Both the position numbers and the translations under genes were made by a program. A stretch of 16,794 nucleotides of DNA, from the NCBI GenBank assembly GCA_900759005.1, contig CAAEUQ010000055.1, positions 1 to 16,794 of the forward strand, read 5' to 3'. The stretch comes from Clostridia bacterium (GTDB lineage Bacteria; Bacillota; Clostridia; Christensenellales; Aristaeellaceae). Under the pieces are notes generated by a model. It had not been told where the DNA came from and made no database searches. It saw only the letters and a list, made by a program, of their open reading frames with translations. Shown piece after piece: positions 1 to 6,991 of this stretch (within the stretch, counting starts at the first letter, position 1; the number at the start of each line of letters is the position of its first letter).

Positions 1-1320
1 AACCGGATCGACAGCCGTCTGAATCTTCTGATTGAAAATGGAAAGATCGCGTGCGCAACGCGCGAAATGCCGGAAGCGGATACTGTGATCGACGCGAGCG
101 GCAAGATCGTCTGTCCGGGCTTTATCGACATTCATATGCACGAAGACCCCGTGGAAGCGGACGGCAAAATCTATTCCGACGAGGAGAAATCCATTTTCCA
201 TTGTATGCTGCGCATGGGCGTTACGACCGCGCTGGGCGGAAACTGCGGGCTGAATTGCTGTGATCCGGGCGATTATCTGGATCTGGTCGACCGCGACGGC
301 GCACCGGTGAACGTTGCAATGCTCGCCGGACACGCTTATTTCCGTGAAACGGCGGGCGCAATGGACAAATACGGCCCGACCTCGCAGTTGCAGCGCATGG
401 ACATGGCAAAGCGCATTGCGCGCGCGCTCGATCGCGGCTGCCTCGGCGTTTCCTACGGCATTCGCTACGTGCCGGGCATTGATTCCGAAGAGCTGATCGC
501 AACGGCTCAGCCCTGCAAAAAGGACGGCAAGATGATCGCGGCGCACGTGCGCTCGGATGCTGAAGAAATTTACGATGCGGCGCGCGAGCTGATGGACACG
601 GGCAAAGCGCTCGGACTTCCGACGCAGATTTCCCACATCGGCAGCATGGCAGGCTTCGGTCAGATGCGATCGTTCCTCGAAATGGTAGATGAAGCGCGCG
701 CAAACGGTTTGGACGTCGCCTGCGACTGCTATCCGTATTACGCGTTCTCGACCACGATCGGCTCAACGACCTACGATCCCGGCTGGCTCGAGCGCTACCA
801 TTGCGATTACGATGCGATCGAGCTCTGTGAGGGCAAATACAAGGGCACGCGCTGCACGAAGGAAACCTTCGAAGAAATGCGCCGCGATATGCCGGAATGC
901 ATGACGGTCTGCTATGTGATGCAGGAAGCGGACGTTGATTACGCATTCAATCATCCGAACGTAATGCTCGCGAGCGACGGCATCATGTCGCACGGTCAAG
1001 GGCATCCGCGCGCGGCGGGAACATTCCCGCGGCTCATCGCCGAATTCGCGCGCCGTGGCAAGCTCACGCTTTCGGACGCGATTGCGCGCATGACCGCGAT
1101 GCCGGCAAATCGGCTTGGGCTTTCCTCGAAGGGACGGCTGAATGCGGGCGCGGACGCGGATATCGTGATCTTTGATCCGGAAAAAATCGCCGATTGCGCG
1201 ACGTTCGCAGAACCTGTGCTGCCCCCCGTCGGCATCGATTATGTTCTGATTGGCGGCGAAATTGCTGCAAAGGACTGCCGCATCGTCAGCGGTCGCCTCG
1301 GCAAGAGCGTTCGTAAATAA
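1..1320 (+). CDS. N-acyl-D-amino-acid deacylase-type amidohydrolase (5' truncated)
   Basis: The frame is open from base 1, so the start lies upstream; about 439 residues are present. Family members are metal-dependent TIM-barrel hydrolases that remove the acyl group from N-acyl-D-amino acids. Visible metal-site signatures are the HMH motif in GFIDIHMHED (His codons at 133 and 139), the Cys of GGNCG (codon 244), a His in AHVR (544), a His in ISHIG (634) and the Asp of ASDG (976). The Cys ligand after the HxH motif is typical of D-aminoacylases rather than dihydroorotases. The C-terminus has the usual small beta-domain segment (GADADIVIFDP). No signal peptide can be judged because the N-terminus is missing. 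An NhaC-type transporter follows 18 bases downstream, suggesting uptake and hydrolysis of one substrate. The family call is firm; the exact substrate (acyl-D-Glu, acyl-D-Asp or another) is not readable. Confidence 0.85.
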   Translation, partial: NRIDSRLNLLIENGKIACATREMPEADTVIDASGKIVCPGFIDIHMHEDPVEADGKIYSDEEKSIFHCMLRMGVTTALGGNCGLNCCDPGDYLDLVDRDGAPVNVAMLAGHAYFRETAGAMDKYGPTSQLQRMDMAKRIARALDRGCLGVSYGIRYVPGIDSEELIATAQPCKKDGKMIAAHVRSDAEEIYDAARELMDTGKALGLPTQISHIGSMAGFGQMRSFLEMVDEARANGLDVACDCYPYYAFSTTIGSTTYDPGWLERYHCDYDAIELCEGKYKGTRCTKETFEEMRRDMPECMTVCYVMQEADVDYAFNHPNVMLASDGIMSHGQGHPRAAGTFPRLIAEFARRGKLTLSDAIARMTAMPANRLGLSSKGRLNAGADADIVIFDPEKIADCATFAEPVLPPVGIDYVLIGGEIAAKDCRIVSGRLGKSVRK

Positions 1321-1321
1321 A

Positions 1322-1332
1322 AAAGGAGGAAA
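1322..1332 (+). promoter_or_regulatory. Ribosome binding site of the NhaC-family gene
   Basis: AAAGGAGGAAA lies between the deacylase stop codon and the ATG at 1339, at good spacing. There is no room for a promoter or terminator in the 18-base gap, so the two genes are probably co-transcribed. Confidence 0.8.
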
Positions 1333-1338
1333 ACAAAA

Positions 1339-2751
1339 ATGCAATATGGATTTTGGTCGGTTGTTCCCCCAATTCTCACGATTCTTCTGGCGCTGCTTAC
1401 GAAAAACGTATTCGCAGCGCTGCTGCTGGGCATTCTGACCGGCTCGTTCATTCTGAGCGGCGGCGCGGTGTTCGAAGGTCTGAACGGCACGTTCTATTCC
1501 TTCATTCACACGTTTGAAAGCAATTCGAATACGATCGTGCTGATGTCCTTCCTGCTGATCGGTGCGCTGATTCACTTAATCGAAGTCTCCGGCGGCATCG
1601 ACGGCTTTACCGAGGCGATGGTCAACAAGCGCGCGCTGATCAAATCCAAGCGCGGTTCCTGCCTGTTCACGTGGCTGCTCGGCATCGTGATCTTCACGTC
1701 CGGCTCGTTGAGCTGCATGGTCACCGGCTCCGTTTCCCGTCCGGTAAACGATGCGCTGAAGGTTCCGCACGAAAAATCCTCGTTCATCATTCATGCGACC
1801 TCCACGCCGTGGTGCGTGCTGTTCCCGCTGAGCGGCTGGCTCGCGTCGATGATCGGCTATCTCACATCCGGCGGCGTTCCGGAAAACGAAGCGATCTCGG
1901 TGCTGATCAAGTCCATTCCGCTGAACTTCTATTGCATTCTCGCAGTGTTCGGAACGCTGCTGGTATGCATTTTCAACATCAACATCGGCCCGATGCGCGC
2001 GGCGGAAAAGCGCGCGGAAGAAACCGGTATGCTCGACGCGCCCGGCAAGGGCAGTGGGCTTACCGAAAGCGGAAAGGTTGCGAAGAACGCAAAGTCCCGT
2101 GCAATCAATATGCTGCTGCCGATGGGCGTTCTGATCGTGGCGATTCTCGGCGTTCTGATGATCACCGGAAACGGCAATCCCACGCAGGGCTCCGGTATGC
2201 AGGCGCTGCTCTGGGGCTGCATTCTGGCGGTTGTGGTCGCATGCGCGATGTGCGTAATTGAAAAGATCTTCACGGTCGATCAGGTCATTTCCGAAATGTT
2301 CAAGGGTATGGGCTCGATGCTGCCGGTTGCGGGCGTTCTGCTGTTCGGCTTCACGATGGGCACGATGGTCAAATCCCTGGACACCGGCAATTACCTCACC
2401 AGCGTATTTGAAAGCCTGCTGACTCCCGCGCTGCTTCCGGCGCTGACGTTCCTGCTTTGTATGCTGCTCTCATTCGCGACGGGCACCTCGATGGGCACGA
2501 TGGCAATCATGTCGGTCATTTGCCTGCCGATGGCGATCAACATGGGCACGAACATTCCGCTGGTCGCGGGTGCGATCTTCGGCGGCTCGATCTTCGGCGA
2601 TCACTGCTCCCCCATTTCGGACACGACGATCATGTCCTGTGCGACGAGCGGCTGCGACATCATCGATCATGTAAAGACGCAGATGCCCTACGTGCTGATC
2701 ATGGCGGCAATCTCGCTGGTGCTTTACGGCGTGCTGGGCTTCGTGATGTAA
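1339..2751 (+). CDS. NhaC-family transporter (Na+/H+ antiporter family, possible amino acid/acyl-amino acid carrier)
   Basis: A 470-residue polytopic membrane protein with roughly ten to twelve hydrophobic helices and almost no soluble domain. The family signature GDHCSPISDTTIMSC lies around residues 420-434, near the C-terminus where NhaC proteins carry it, and another conserved stretch is FTSGSLSCMVTGSV in the first half. Members exchange Na+ for H+ or couple ion gradients to uptake of organic anions. Close linkage to an acyl-amino-acid deacylase makes an organic substrate (N-acyl-D-amino acid or the released amino acid) more likely than pure Na+/H+ exchange, but this is inference from context. 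The ATG at 1339 has a strong Shine-Dalgarno and the length matches the family. A hairpin terminator follows the stop codon. Confidence 0.85.
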   Translation: MQYGFWSVVPPILTILLALLTKNVFAALLLGILTGSFILSGGAVFEGLNGTFYSFIHTFESNSNTIVLMSFLLIGALIHLIEVSGGIDGFTEAMVNKRALIKSKRGSCLFTWLLGIVIFTSGSLSCMVTGSVSRPVNDALKVPHEKSSFIIHATSTPWCVLFPLSGWLASMIGYLTSGGVPENEAISVLIKSIPLNFYCILAVFGTLLVCIFNINIGPMRAAEKRAEETGMLDAPGKGSGLTESGKVAKNAKSRAINMLLPMGVLIVAILGVLMITGNGNPTQGSGMQALLWGCILAVVVACAMCVIEKIFTVDQVISEMFKGMGSMLPVAGVLLFGFTMGTMVKSLDTGNYLTSVFESLLTPALLPALTFLLCMLLSFATGTSMGTMAIMSVICLPMAINMGTNIPLVAGAIFGGSIFGDHCSPISDTTIMSCATSGCDIIDHVKTQMPYVLIMAAISLVLYGVLGFVM

Positions 2752-2765
2752 CCGGATTTCAATCA

Positions 2766-2800
2766 AAGAGCGTTCGCTTGTTCGGCGAACGCTCTTCTTT
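2766..2800 (+). terminator. Intrinsic terminator of the deacylase-NhaC operon
   Basis: A perfect 12-bp stem (AAGAGCGTTCGC at 2766-2777 with GCGAACGCTCTT at 2785-2796) and a 7-base loop, followed by CTTTAATTGTCTTT. The U-tract is interrupted but the stem is strong. It begins 14 bases after the NhaC stop codon. Confidence 0.8.
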
Positions 2801-2814
2801 AATTGTCTTTCCCC

Positions 2815-2853
2815 AAAAATCGGCGAAGCCCCGCGATTTCTCGCGGGGCTTCG
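2815..2853 (-). terminator. Intrinsic terminator of the pta-ackA-yceD-rpmF operon
   Basis: A GC-rich stem of 13 bp (2824-2836 with 2841-2853) closing a TTTC loop. Read on the minus strand it is followed by CCGATTTTTGGGG, giving a short U-run. It lies about 20 bases past the rpmF stop codon and back to back with the terminator of the plus-strand operon, so the convergent transcripts are insulated from each other. Confidence 0.85.
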
Positions 2854-2872
2854 ATTCGAATTCGAACGGAAA

Positions 2873-3064
2873 TTATTTCGCGTCGGCTTCGACCTTGACG
2901 ATCTCCTGTCCATCGTAGTAGCCGCAGAACTTGCAGACGCGATGGCTGAGCTTCATCTTCGCGCAGCGCGGGCACTTTACGATGCCGGGCATGGAAAGCT
3001 TCCAATGCGCGCTACGGCGAGAATTTCTTCTTGCCTTGGATACTTTTCCCTTGGGAGTGGCCAT
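2873..3064 (-). CDS. rpmF: 50S ribosomal protein L32
   Basis: A 63-residue basic protein starting MATPKGKVSKARRNSRRSAH, the typical L32 N-terminus that threads into the large subunit. It carries a complete zinc ribbon: Cys31, Cys34, Cys44 and Cys47 (CPRC and CKFC). It is therefore the zinc-binding form, not the cysteine-free paralogue used under zinc limitation. It starts two bases after the yceD stop codon, and its ribosome binding site is inside the yceD coding end, so translation is probably coupled. The yceD-rpmF pair is a widely conserved arrangement. A strong terminator follows. Confidence 0.97.
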   Translation of the reverse strand: MATPKGKVSKARRNSRRSAHWKLSMPGIVKCPRCAKMKLSHRVCKFCGYYDGQEIVKVEADAK

Positions 3065-3066
3065 GG

Positions 3067-3582
3067 TTACACCTCCTCATTGTGATCAACAATCATTCTC
3101 AATGCCGCGAAGGGATTCGAATCGTCGTCCTCCTTCGGGCAGGAGCAGGAACCCGCATTCAGGTTCGCACCGCACTTCGGGCAAAGCCCTTTGCATTCCT
3201 CCTTGCAGAGGAAACGGAAGGGCAGCGCCAAAATCAGCGCATCTCTGATCGCCTGCGAAAGATCCACAGTGGTTCCTTCAAAGGCGTATTGATCCGGATT
3301 CTCGCTATCGGGCACGCGGGCAAACTCCGCGTCCATCTCCGCAACGATCGGGCGAACGACTTTCTCCCTGCATCGCGCACAAAGGGACTCTACCTTTGCC
3401 CGGATTTCGGCTTTCACACCGACCGTTTCACTCGTGCCAACCACCGTACCGGATACGGCAATCTCTTCAAAGCGAACCGGATCGCCCAGCACCTCCATCT
3501 CCGGAATCTGCGCGTCCGCCTCAAACGGAAACTCCTGACCCGGATTCTTCAGCGCGTCGCCAACCCTCAGTGTCGAAGCCAA
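3067..3582 (-). CDS. yceD: YceD/DUF177 family protein, large-subunit rRNA accumulation factor
   Basis: A 171-residue soluble protein. Its C-terminal half carries paired cysteines: Cys68/Cys71 (CARC), then Cys126, Cys130, Cys134/Cys137 (CPKC) and Cys146/Cys148, suggesting a metal-bound fold as in Clostridia members. An acidic segment (PKEDDD) follows. YceD proteins are linked to 23S rRNA accumulation and ribosome assembly and are usually encoded just before rpmF, as here. The start is TTG: an in-frame stop (TAG at 3597-3595) lies five codons upstream, the next Met is residue 29, and AGGGGG on the minus strand precedes the TTG. Some rpmF-linked genes of this family are annotated only as DUF177. 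Its own promoter lies directly behind ackA. Confidence 0.88.
   Translation of the reverse strand: MASTLRVGDALKNPGQEFPFEADAQIPEMEVLGDPVRFEEIAVSGTVVGTSETVGVKAEIRAKVESLCARCREKVVRPIVAEMDAEFARVPDSENPDQYAFEGTTVDLSQAIRDALILALPFRFLCKEECKGLCPKCGANLNAGSCSCPKEDDDSNPFAALRMIVDHNEEV
3070..3078 (-). promoter_or_regulatory. rpmF ribosome binding site inside the yceD 3' end
   Basis: On the minus strand GAGGAGGTG precedes the rpmF ATG with seven bases between GGAGG and the start codon. The same bases encode the last residues of YceD (Glu-Glu-Val), so ribosomes finishing yceD pass directly over the rpmF initiation site. Confidence 0.85.
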
Positions 3583-3606
3583 ACCCTTTTCCCCCTAACC
3601 TAAAGC

Positions 3607-3635
3607 ATTATACCTGATTTAGCGAATTTTGTAAA
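3607..3635 (-). promoter_or_regulatory. Sigma-A-type promoter for yceD-rpmF
   Basis: On the minus strand TTTACA (3635-3630) and a perfect TATAAT (3612-3607) are separated by exactly 17 bases. The -35 box begins one base after the ackA stop codon, and the predicted transcript start near 3600 gives a very short leader before the yceD ribosome binding site. No terminator separates ackA from it, so yceD-rpmF can be served both by read-through and by this promoter. Confidence 0.8.
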
Positions 3636-3636
3636 G

Positions 3637-4878
3637 TTATTTTTTCGTGGCGATCTCGAGCGTGTCACGCGCGATTGCAAGCTCTTCGTTGGTCGGAATG
3701 ACCCAAACCTGAATCCTCGAATCGTCGGTGGAGATCATGCGCTCTTCGCCGGCGACATCGTTGCGCTCGTCGTCAATCTTGATTCCGAAGTAGGACAGAC
3801 CTTCGCAGACCCACTTGCGGGCGCGGATATGATTCTCGCCAATGCCGGCGGTAAAGATGATCGCGTCGCAGCCGTTCATCGCAGCGATATAGGAGCCGAT
3901 GTACTTCTGAACGGTGTACGTCCACATTTCAATCGCGAGCTTGGCGTTCTCATCGCCTTCGTCCATGCGCTTGGTGACGTCGCGCATATCGGAAGAACCG
4001 GTCAGACCCAACAGACCGCTCTTCTTGTTCATCATGTTGAGCACGTCGGAAACGGTCTTGTTTTCGGTGTTCGCGATGAATTCAACGCACGCCGGATCGA
4101 GCGTGCCGCAGCGGGTGCCCATCAGCAGACCGTCCAGAGGGGTAATGCCCATCGTGGTATCGACGCACTTGCCGTTCACAACCGCGGACAGAGAAGAGCC
4201 GTTGCCGAGGTGACAGACAATGACTTTCTTGTTCTCGCCGAACAGCTCGGTTGCGCGCGCGGCGATGAAGCGGTGGGACGTACCGTGGAAGCCATACTTG
4301 CGCATATGCAAGTCGGTATAATAGTGGTTCGGCAGACCGTAGCGGAACGCCTTCGGCGGCATGGTCTGATGGAACGCGGTATCGAACACGGCGACCTGCG
4401 GAACGTCCGGCAGCACCTTCTGGCACGCCTCGATGCCCATCAGGTTTGCGGGATTGTGAAGCGGGCCCAGCGGGATATTTTCCTTGATCGCGGCGATGCA
4501 CGCATCGTCGATCAGGCAGGACGCAGTGAACTTTTCGCCGCCATGCAGCACGCGATGACCGACCGCGCCGATTTCAGACAGATCCGCGATCACGCCCGTG
4601 CCAACCAGATGCTGACCATCGTCTTTAACTTCCAGATCGGTGCGATCCTTGCCGACGAGCACGTCCAGAACCATTTCCATCGCCTCGGAATGGGTCTTGG
4701 ACTTCTTCAGCTGCTTCTCCTTGATCTTCTTGTCCTTCCAGCTGTAAGTAAGGTCGGTCGTGGGATCGACGGTACCGATGCGCTCGACGAGGCCCTTCGC
4801 GATCACGGATTCATTTTCCATATCGATCAGCTGGAACTTCAGCGAGGACGAGCCCGCGTTGATAACCAGAATTTTCAT
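3637..4878 (-). CDS. ackA: Acetate kinase
   Basis: A 413-residue enzyme of the ASKHA fold that interconverts acetyl phosphate plus ADP and acetate plus ATP. Family motifs are intact: the N-terminal NAGSSSLKF with Asn7, Ser10 and Ser12, HRVLHGG with Arg109, VFDTAFHQ with Asp166, GTRCGTLDP with Arg256, TAGIGEN, and PTNEEL with Glu398. These correspond to the known substrate- and metal-binding residues of acetate kinases. The length is slightly above the common 400, mainly from an extra lysine-rich stretch near residue 50 (SWKDKKIKEKQLKKS). The ATG at 4878 has AGGAG upstream. It follows pta by 60 bases in the usual pta-ackA order, completing substrate-level ATP formation from acetyl-CoA in a fermenter. 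Confidence 0.98.
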   Translation of the reverse strand: MKILVINAGSSSLKFQLIDMENESVIAKGLVERIGTVDPTTDLTYSWKDKKIKEKQLKKSKTHSEAMEMVLDVLVGKDRTDLEVKDDGQHLVGTGVIADLSEIGAVGHRVLHGGEKFTASCLIDDACIAAIKENIPLGPLHNPANLMGIEACQKVLPDVPQVAVFDTAFHQTMPPKAFRYGLPNHYYTDLHMRKYGFHGTSHRFIAARATELFGENKKVIVCHLGNGSSLSAVVNGKCVDTTMGITPLDGLLMGTRCGTLDPACVEFIANTENKTVSDVLNMMNKKSGLLGLTGSSDMRDVTKRMDEGDENAKLAIEMWTYTVQKYIGSYIAAMNGCDAIIFTAGIGENHIRARKWVCEGLSYFGIKIDDERNDVAGEERMISTDDSRIQVWVIPTNEELAIARDTLEIATKK

Positions 4879-4900
4879 GTTCGTTTCTCTCCTATTCTAT

Positions 4901-4935
4901 GTGTTTCCAAACGGGAAAGCGGCTTTCAGAAACAC
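4901..4935 (-). repeat. Nested hairpin in the pta-ackA spacer
   Basis: Outer arms GTGTTTC and GAAACAC (4901-4907 and 4929-4935) enclose a smaller stem GAAAG/CTTTC (4915-4919 and 4923-4927) with a 3-base loop. It fills most of the 60-base spacer between the pta stop codon and the ackA ribosome binding site. No U-tract follows on the minus strand, so it is more likely an mRNA stability or processing element than a terminator. Confidence 0.55.
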
Positions 4936-4938
4936 GCC

Positions 4939-5928
4939 TCAGCCCTGCGCCTGCGCAGCGGTGATAGCGACGGTCGCAACGATATCCTCAACGGAGCAGC
5001 CGCGGGACAGGTCGTTGCACGGCTTCGCAATGCCCTGCAGGATCGGGCCGTAGGCTTCCGCGCCGCCGAGACGCTGAACGAGCTTATAGCCGATATTGCC
5101 CGCTTCGAGGGACGGGAAGATCAGCGTATTCGCCTTGCCGGCAACGGGGCTGCCCGGCGCCTTCAGCTGACCGACCTTCTCGACCAGCGCCGCATCCAGC
5201 TGCAGTTCTCCATCGAGCATGAGATCGGGCGCCATTTCCTTGGCAATACGGGTTGCTTCCTGAACCTTGGTCACCGCGTCGTGCTTGGCGCTGCCCTTGG
5301 TGGAGAAGGAAAGCATCGCGACGCGGGGTTCGATGCCCGCCAGAGAACGCGCGGAATCCGCAGCGCCCAGCGCGATATTCGCCAGCGCTTCCGCGTCCGG
5401 ATCGATGTTGACCGCGCAGTCCGCAAAGATCATTACGCCGTCATCGCCGTATGCCTTGTTCGGGCACTCCATCAGGAAGCAGGAGGACACGGTCTTGATG
5501 CCGGGCTTGGACTTGATGATCTGCAGCGCCGGACGCAGCATATCACCGGTGGAATGGATCGCGCCGGAAACCAGACCGTCCGCGTCGCCGGACTTGACCA
5601 TCATCACGCCGTAATACATCGGATCCTTGACCAGCTGAGCCGCCTTTTCTTCGGTCATGCCCTTCGCCTTGCGCAGCTCGTAAAGGAGATTTGCATACTC
5701 AGCGCACTTTTCGCTCGTCGCGGGATCGATGATCTCAACGCCTTCCAGACTCGCGCCGTTCGCCGCCGCCTTGACCTTTTCAGGATTACCCAGCAGGGTC
5801 AGCTTTGCGAGACCTTCCTTCGCGATGATCGCAGCCGCCTGCGCATTGCGGGTTTCTTCGCCCTCGGGCAGAACGATGTGCTTTACGTCCGCCTTCGCCT
5901 TTGCCTTAATCTTATCGATAATCGCCAT
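4939..5928 (-). CDS. pta: Phosphate acetyltransferase
   Basis: A 329-residue short-type Pta, consisting only of the catalytic PTA/PTB domain and lacking the N-terminal regulatory extension of the long enterobacterial form. It transfers acetyl from acetyl-CoA to phosphate, feeding acetate kinase. Recognisable stretches are HIVLPEGEETRN near residue 17, SGAIHSTGDMLRPALQ, SSCFLMECP, FADCAVNIDPD, MLSFSTKGSAKHD and the C-terminal NTLIFPSLEAGNIGYKLVQR and GPILQGIAKPCNDLSRG, all typical of the family. The start ATG at 5928 is preceded by GGAGGG. A TATAAT promoter sits about 55 bases upstream, so pta is the first gene of the acetate operon. Phosphate butyryltransferase is the nearest alternative, but the ackA partner and the motifs favour Pta. 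Confidence 0.97.
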   Translation of the reverse strand: MAIIDKIKAKAKADVKHIVLPEGEETRNAQAAAIIAKEGLAKLTLLGNPEKVKAAANGASLEGVEIIDPATSEKCAEYANLLYELRKAKGMTEEKAAQLVKDPMYYGVMMVKSGDADGLVSGAIHSTGDMLRPALQIIKSKPGIKTVSSCFLMECPNKAYGDDGVMIFADCAVNIDPDAEALANIALGAADSARSLAGIEPRVAMLSFSTKGSAKHDAVTKVQEATRIAKEMAPDLMLDGELQLDAALVEKVGQLKAPGSPVAGKANTLIFPSLEAGNIGYKLVQRLGGAEAYGPILQGIAKPCNDLSRGCSVEDIVATVAITAAQAQG

Positions 5929-5976
5929 ATGAATCCCTCCATAGCATTCCGCATGATGTGCGGTTTTATCCCTATT

Positions 5977-6005
5977 ATTATACGATATATTTCTTCGTTT
6001 GAAAA
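5977..6005 (-). promoter_or_regulatory. Sigma-A-type promoter of the pta-ackA operon
   Basis: On the minus strand TTTTCA (6005-6000) is followed after 17 bases by a perfect TATAAT (5982-5977) in AT-rich surroundings. The untranslated leader of roughly 40 bases contains a small hairpin, CCGCA-CATCA-TGCGG (5949-5963), just before the GGAGGG site. Confidence 0.75.
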
Positions 6006-6029
6006 GCGAAATTTGTTAATGTTTTCGCT
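6002..6029 (-). terminator. Possible weak terminator after the distal alpha/beta hydrolase gene
   Basis: Arms AGCGAAA and TTTCGCT (6023-6029 and 6005-6011) with an 11-base loop, followed on the minus strand by TTTC. The stem starts within the TGA stop codon and the tail overlaps the pta -35 box. The stem is short and the U-run poor, so the function is uncertain. Confidence 0.35.
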
Positions 6030-6808
6030 CACTTGCCGAATCCGAGATCGATCAGCCACGACTGACACAGCTCCGCCCATTTGCGAATATCGTGCTTGTC
6101 CTCCGCAAGCCCCAGCCCGTGATTGCCGACAGGGAACACGTGCAGCTCAAACGGAACCGCATTCTTCGCAAGCGCCGACGCAAGCAGCAGGCTGTTTTCC
6201 ACCGGAACGCATTCATCCGTGGACGTATGCCAGATGAACGCGCGCGGCGTGTCGGGCGTTACATTCAATTCCGCGGAGAAGAAGCGAACGAGCGGCATTT
6301 CATTACTGTGCTCGCCCAGCAGCGCCTGACGCGAGCCGATATGCGTGTATTGGCACATGCTGACCACCGGATAGCATGGCATGAACGCATCCGGACGGCT
6401 GGAGAAGCGCTCGATCGGATCGTCGGATTCAGGATTGCCCAAATCATAATGCGTCGCCGCGCTGCAGCAGAGATTTCCGCCCGCTGAAAAGCCGAGAATA
6501 CCCACCTTTTCATAGCCGAGCGAGCGCACAAGGCGAATCGCGCGCGACGCGTCTGACAGCGGCGCGCGGTAATCGCACGGCTTTACGCGATAATCCAGCA
6601 CATACGCGCTGATGCCCGCTCGATTCAGCATTTCGGCAATCGGGTCGCCCTCGTGCGGCGCTTTGAATTCATAGCCGCCGCCGGGACAGACCACGACCGC
6701 GCCGCGGCTGCCGGAAACCGCAAATTCCTTCACGCTCGGCTGCGCCTGATCGGGCGATTCCGCCGTATACGGCGCTTCGTTTTGCCAAAGGGGAATGATT
6801 CGATTCAT
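6029..6808 (-). CDS. Alpha/beta hydrolase, acetyl-esterase/xylanase-associated type (distal paralogue)
   Basis: A 259-residue soluble serine hydrolase without signal peptide, so probably cytoplasmic. The oxyanion region is CPGGGY (residues 41-46). The nucleophile elbow is GFSAGG with Ser108, Asp198 lies in HTSTDECVP, and His230 lies in GNHGLGL, giving a complete catalytic triad. This pattern fits the esterase/lipase group that includes acetyl-xylan and feruloyl-type esterases; such cytoplasmic members deacylate short esters, often from sugars. It is a clear tandem paralogue of the gene at 6992-7762: both begin MNR-IPLW and share CPGGGY, SAYVLDYR, GYEKVGI-GFSAGG, DPIER and AFIWHT. The ATG at 6808 has GGAGGCG upstream. 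The true substrate is unknown. Confidence 0.85.
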   Translation of the reverse strand: MNRIIPLWQNEAPYTAESPDQAQPSVKEFAVSGSRGAVVVCPGGGYEFKAPHEGDPIAEMLNRAGISAYVLDYRVKPCDYRAPLSDASRAIRLVRSLGYEKVGILGFSAGGNLCCSAATHYDLGNPESDDPIERFSSRPDAFMPCYPVVSMCQYTHIGSRQALLGEHSNEMPLVRFFSAELNVTPDTPRAFIWHTSTDECVPVENSLLLASALAKNAVPFELHVFPVGNHGLGLAEDKHDIRKWAELCQSWLIDLGFGK

Positions 6809-6863
6809 ATTTATCGCCTCCGTAAATTAACGGCGACACCGTACAAATGAGGCAGCCATCCGG

Positions 6864-6878
6864 CGAATAGACTGTTCG
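6864..6878. promoter_or_regulatory. Near-palindromic operator-like site
   Basis: CGAATAGACTGTTCG is symmetrical around base 6871 except for one T/G pair, with outer arms CGAA/TTCG. It lies 56-70 bases upstream of the distal hydrolase start codon. It could bind a dimeric regulator, but I find no convincing promoter beside it. Confidence 0.3.
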
Positions 6879-6887
6879 TCAGATGCA

Positions 6888-6935
6888 AATGCAAATTTCG
6901 AAGGTTTACCGGCGGTAAATCGAGGAATTTGCATT
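6888..6935. repeat. Long imperfect inverted repeat between the two hydrolase genes
   Basis: Perfect 10-base outer arms AATGCAAATT (6888-6897) and AATTTGCATT (6926-6935) enclose inner arms TTTACC (6905-6910) and GGTAAA (6914-6919) around a GGC loop, with an unpaired region between them. Either strand can fold into a 48-base hairpin. No U-tract follows on the minus strand, so it is not a standard terminator. It may be an mRNA processing or stability element or a small interspersed palindrome. The rest of the 183-base spacer (6809-6991) shows no gene. Confidence 0.65.
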
Positions 6936-6991
6936 CCGCAGATGGTGGAAAAGACATCGCCCGACGTGCTGCCGAATTGTGCGGCGGCGTC

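Noticed and set aside
3829..6237. An 802-codon open frame on the plus strand opposite ackA and pta.
   Set aside because: It lies antisense to two unmistakable genes, has an Arg/His/Ala-rich composition with no recognisable domain, and has no ribosome binding site; it is a by-product of GC-rich codon use.
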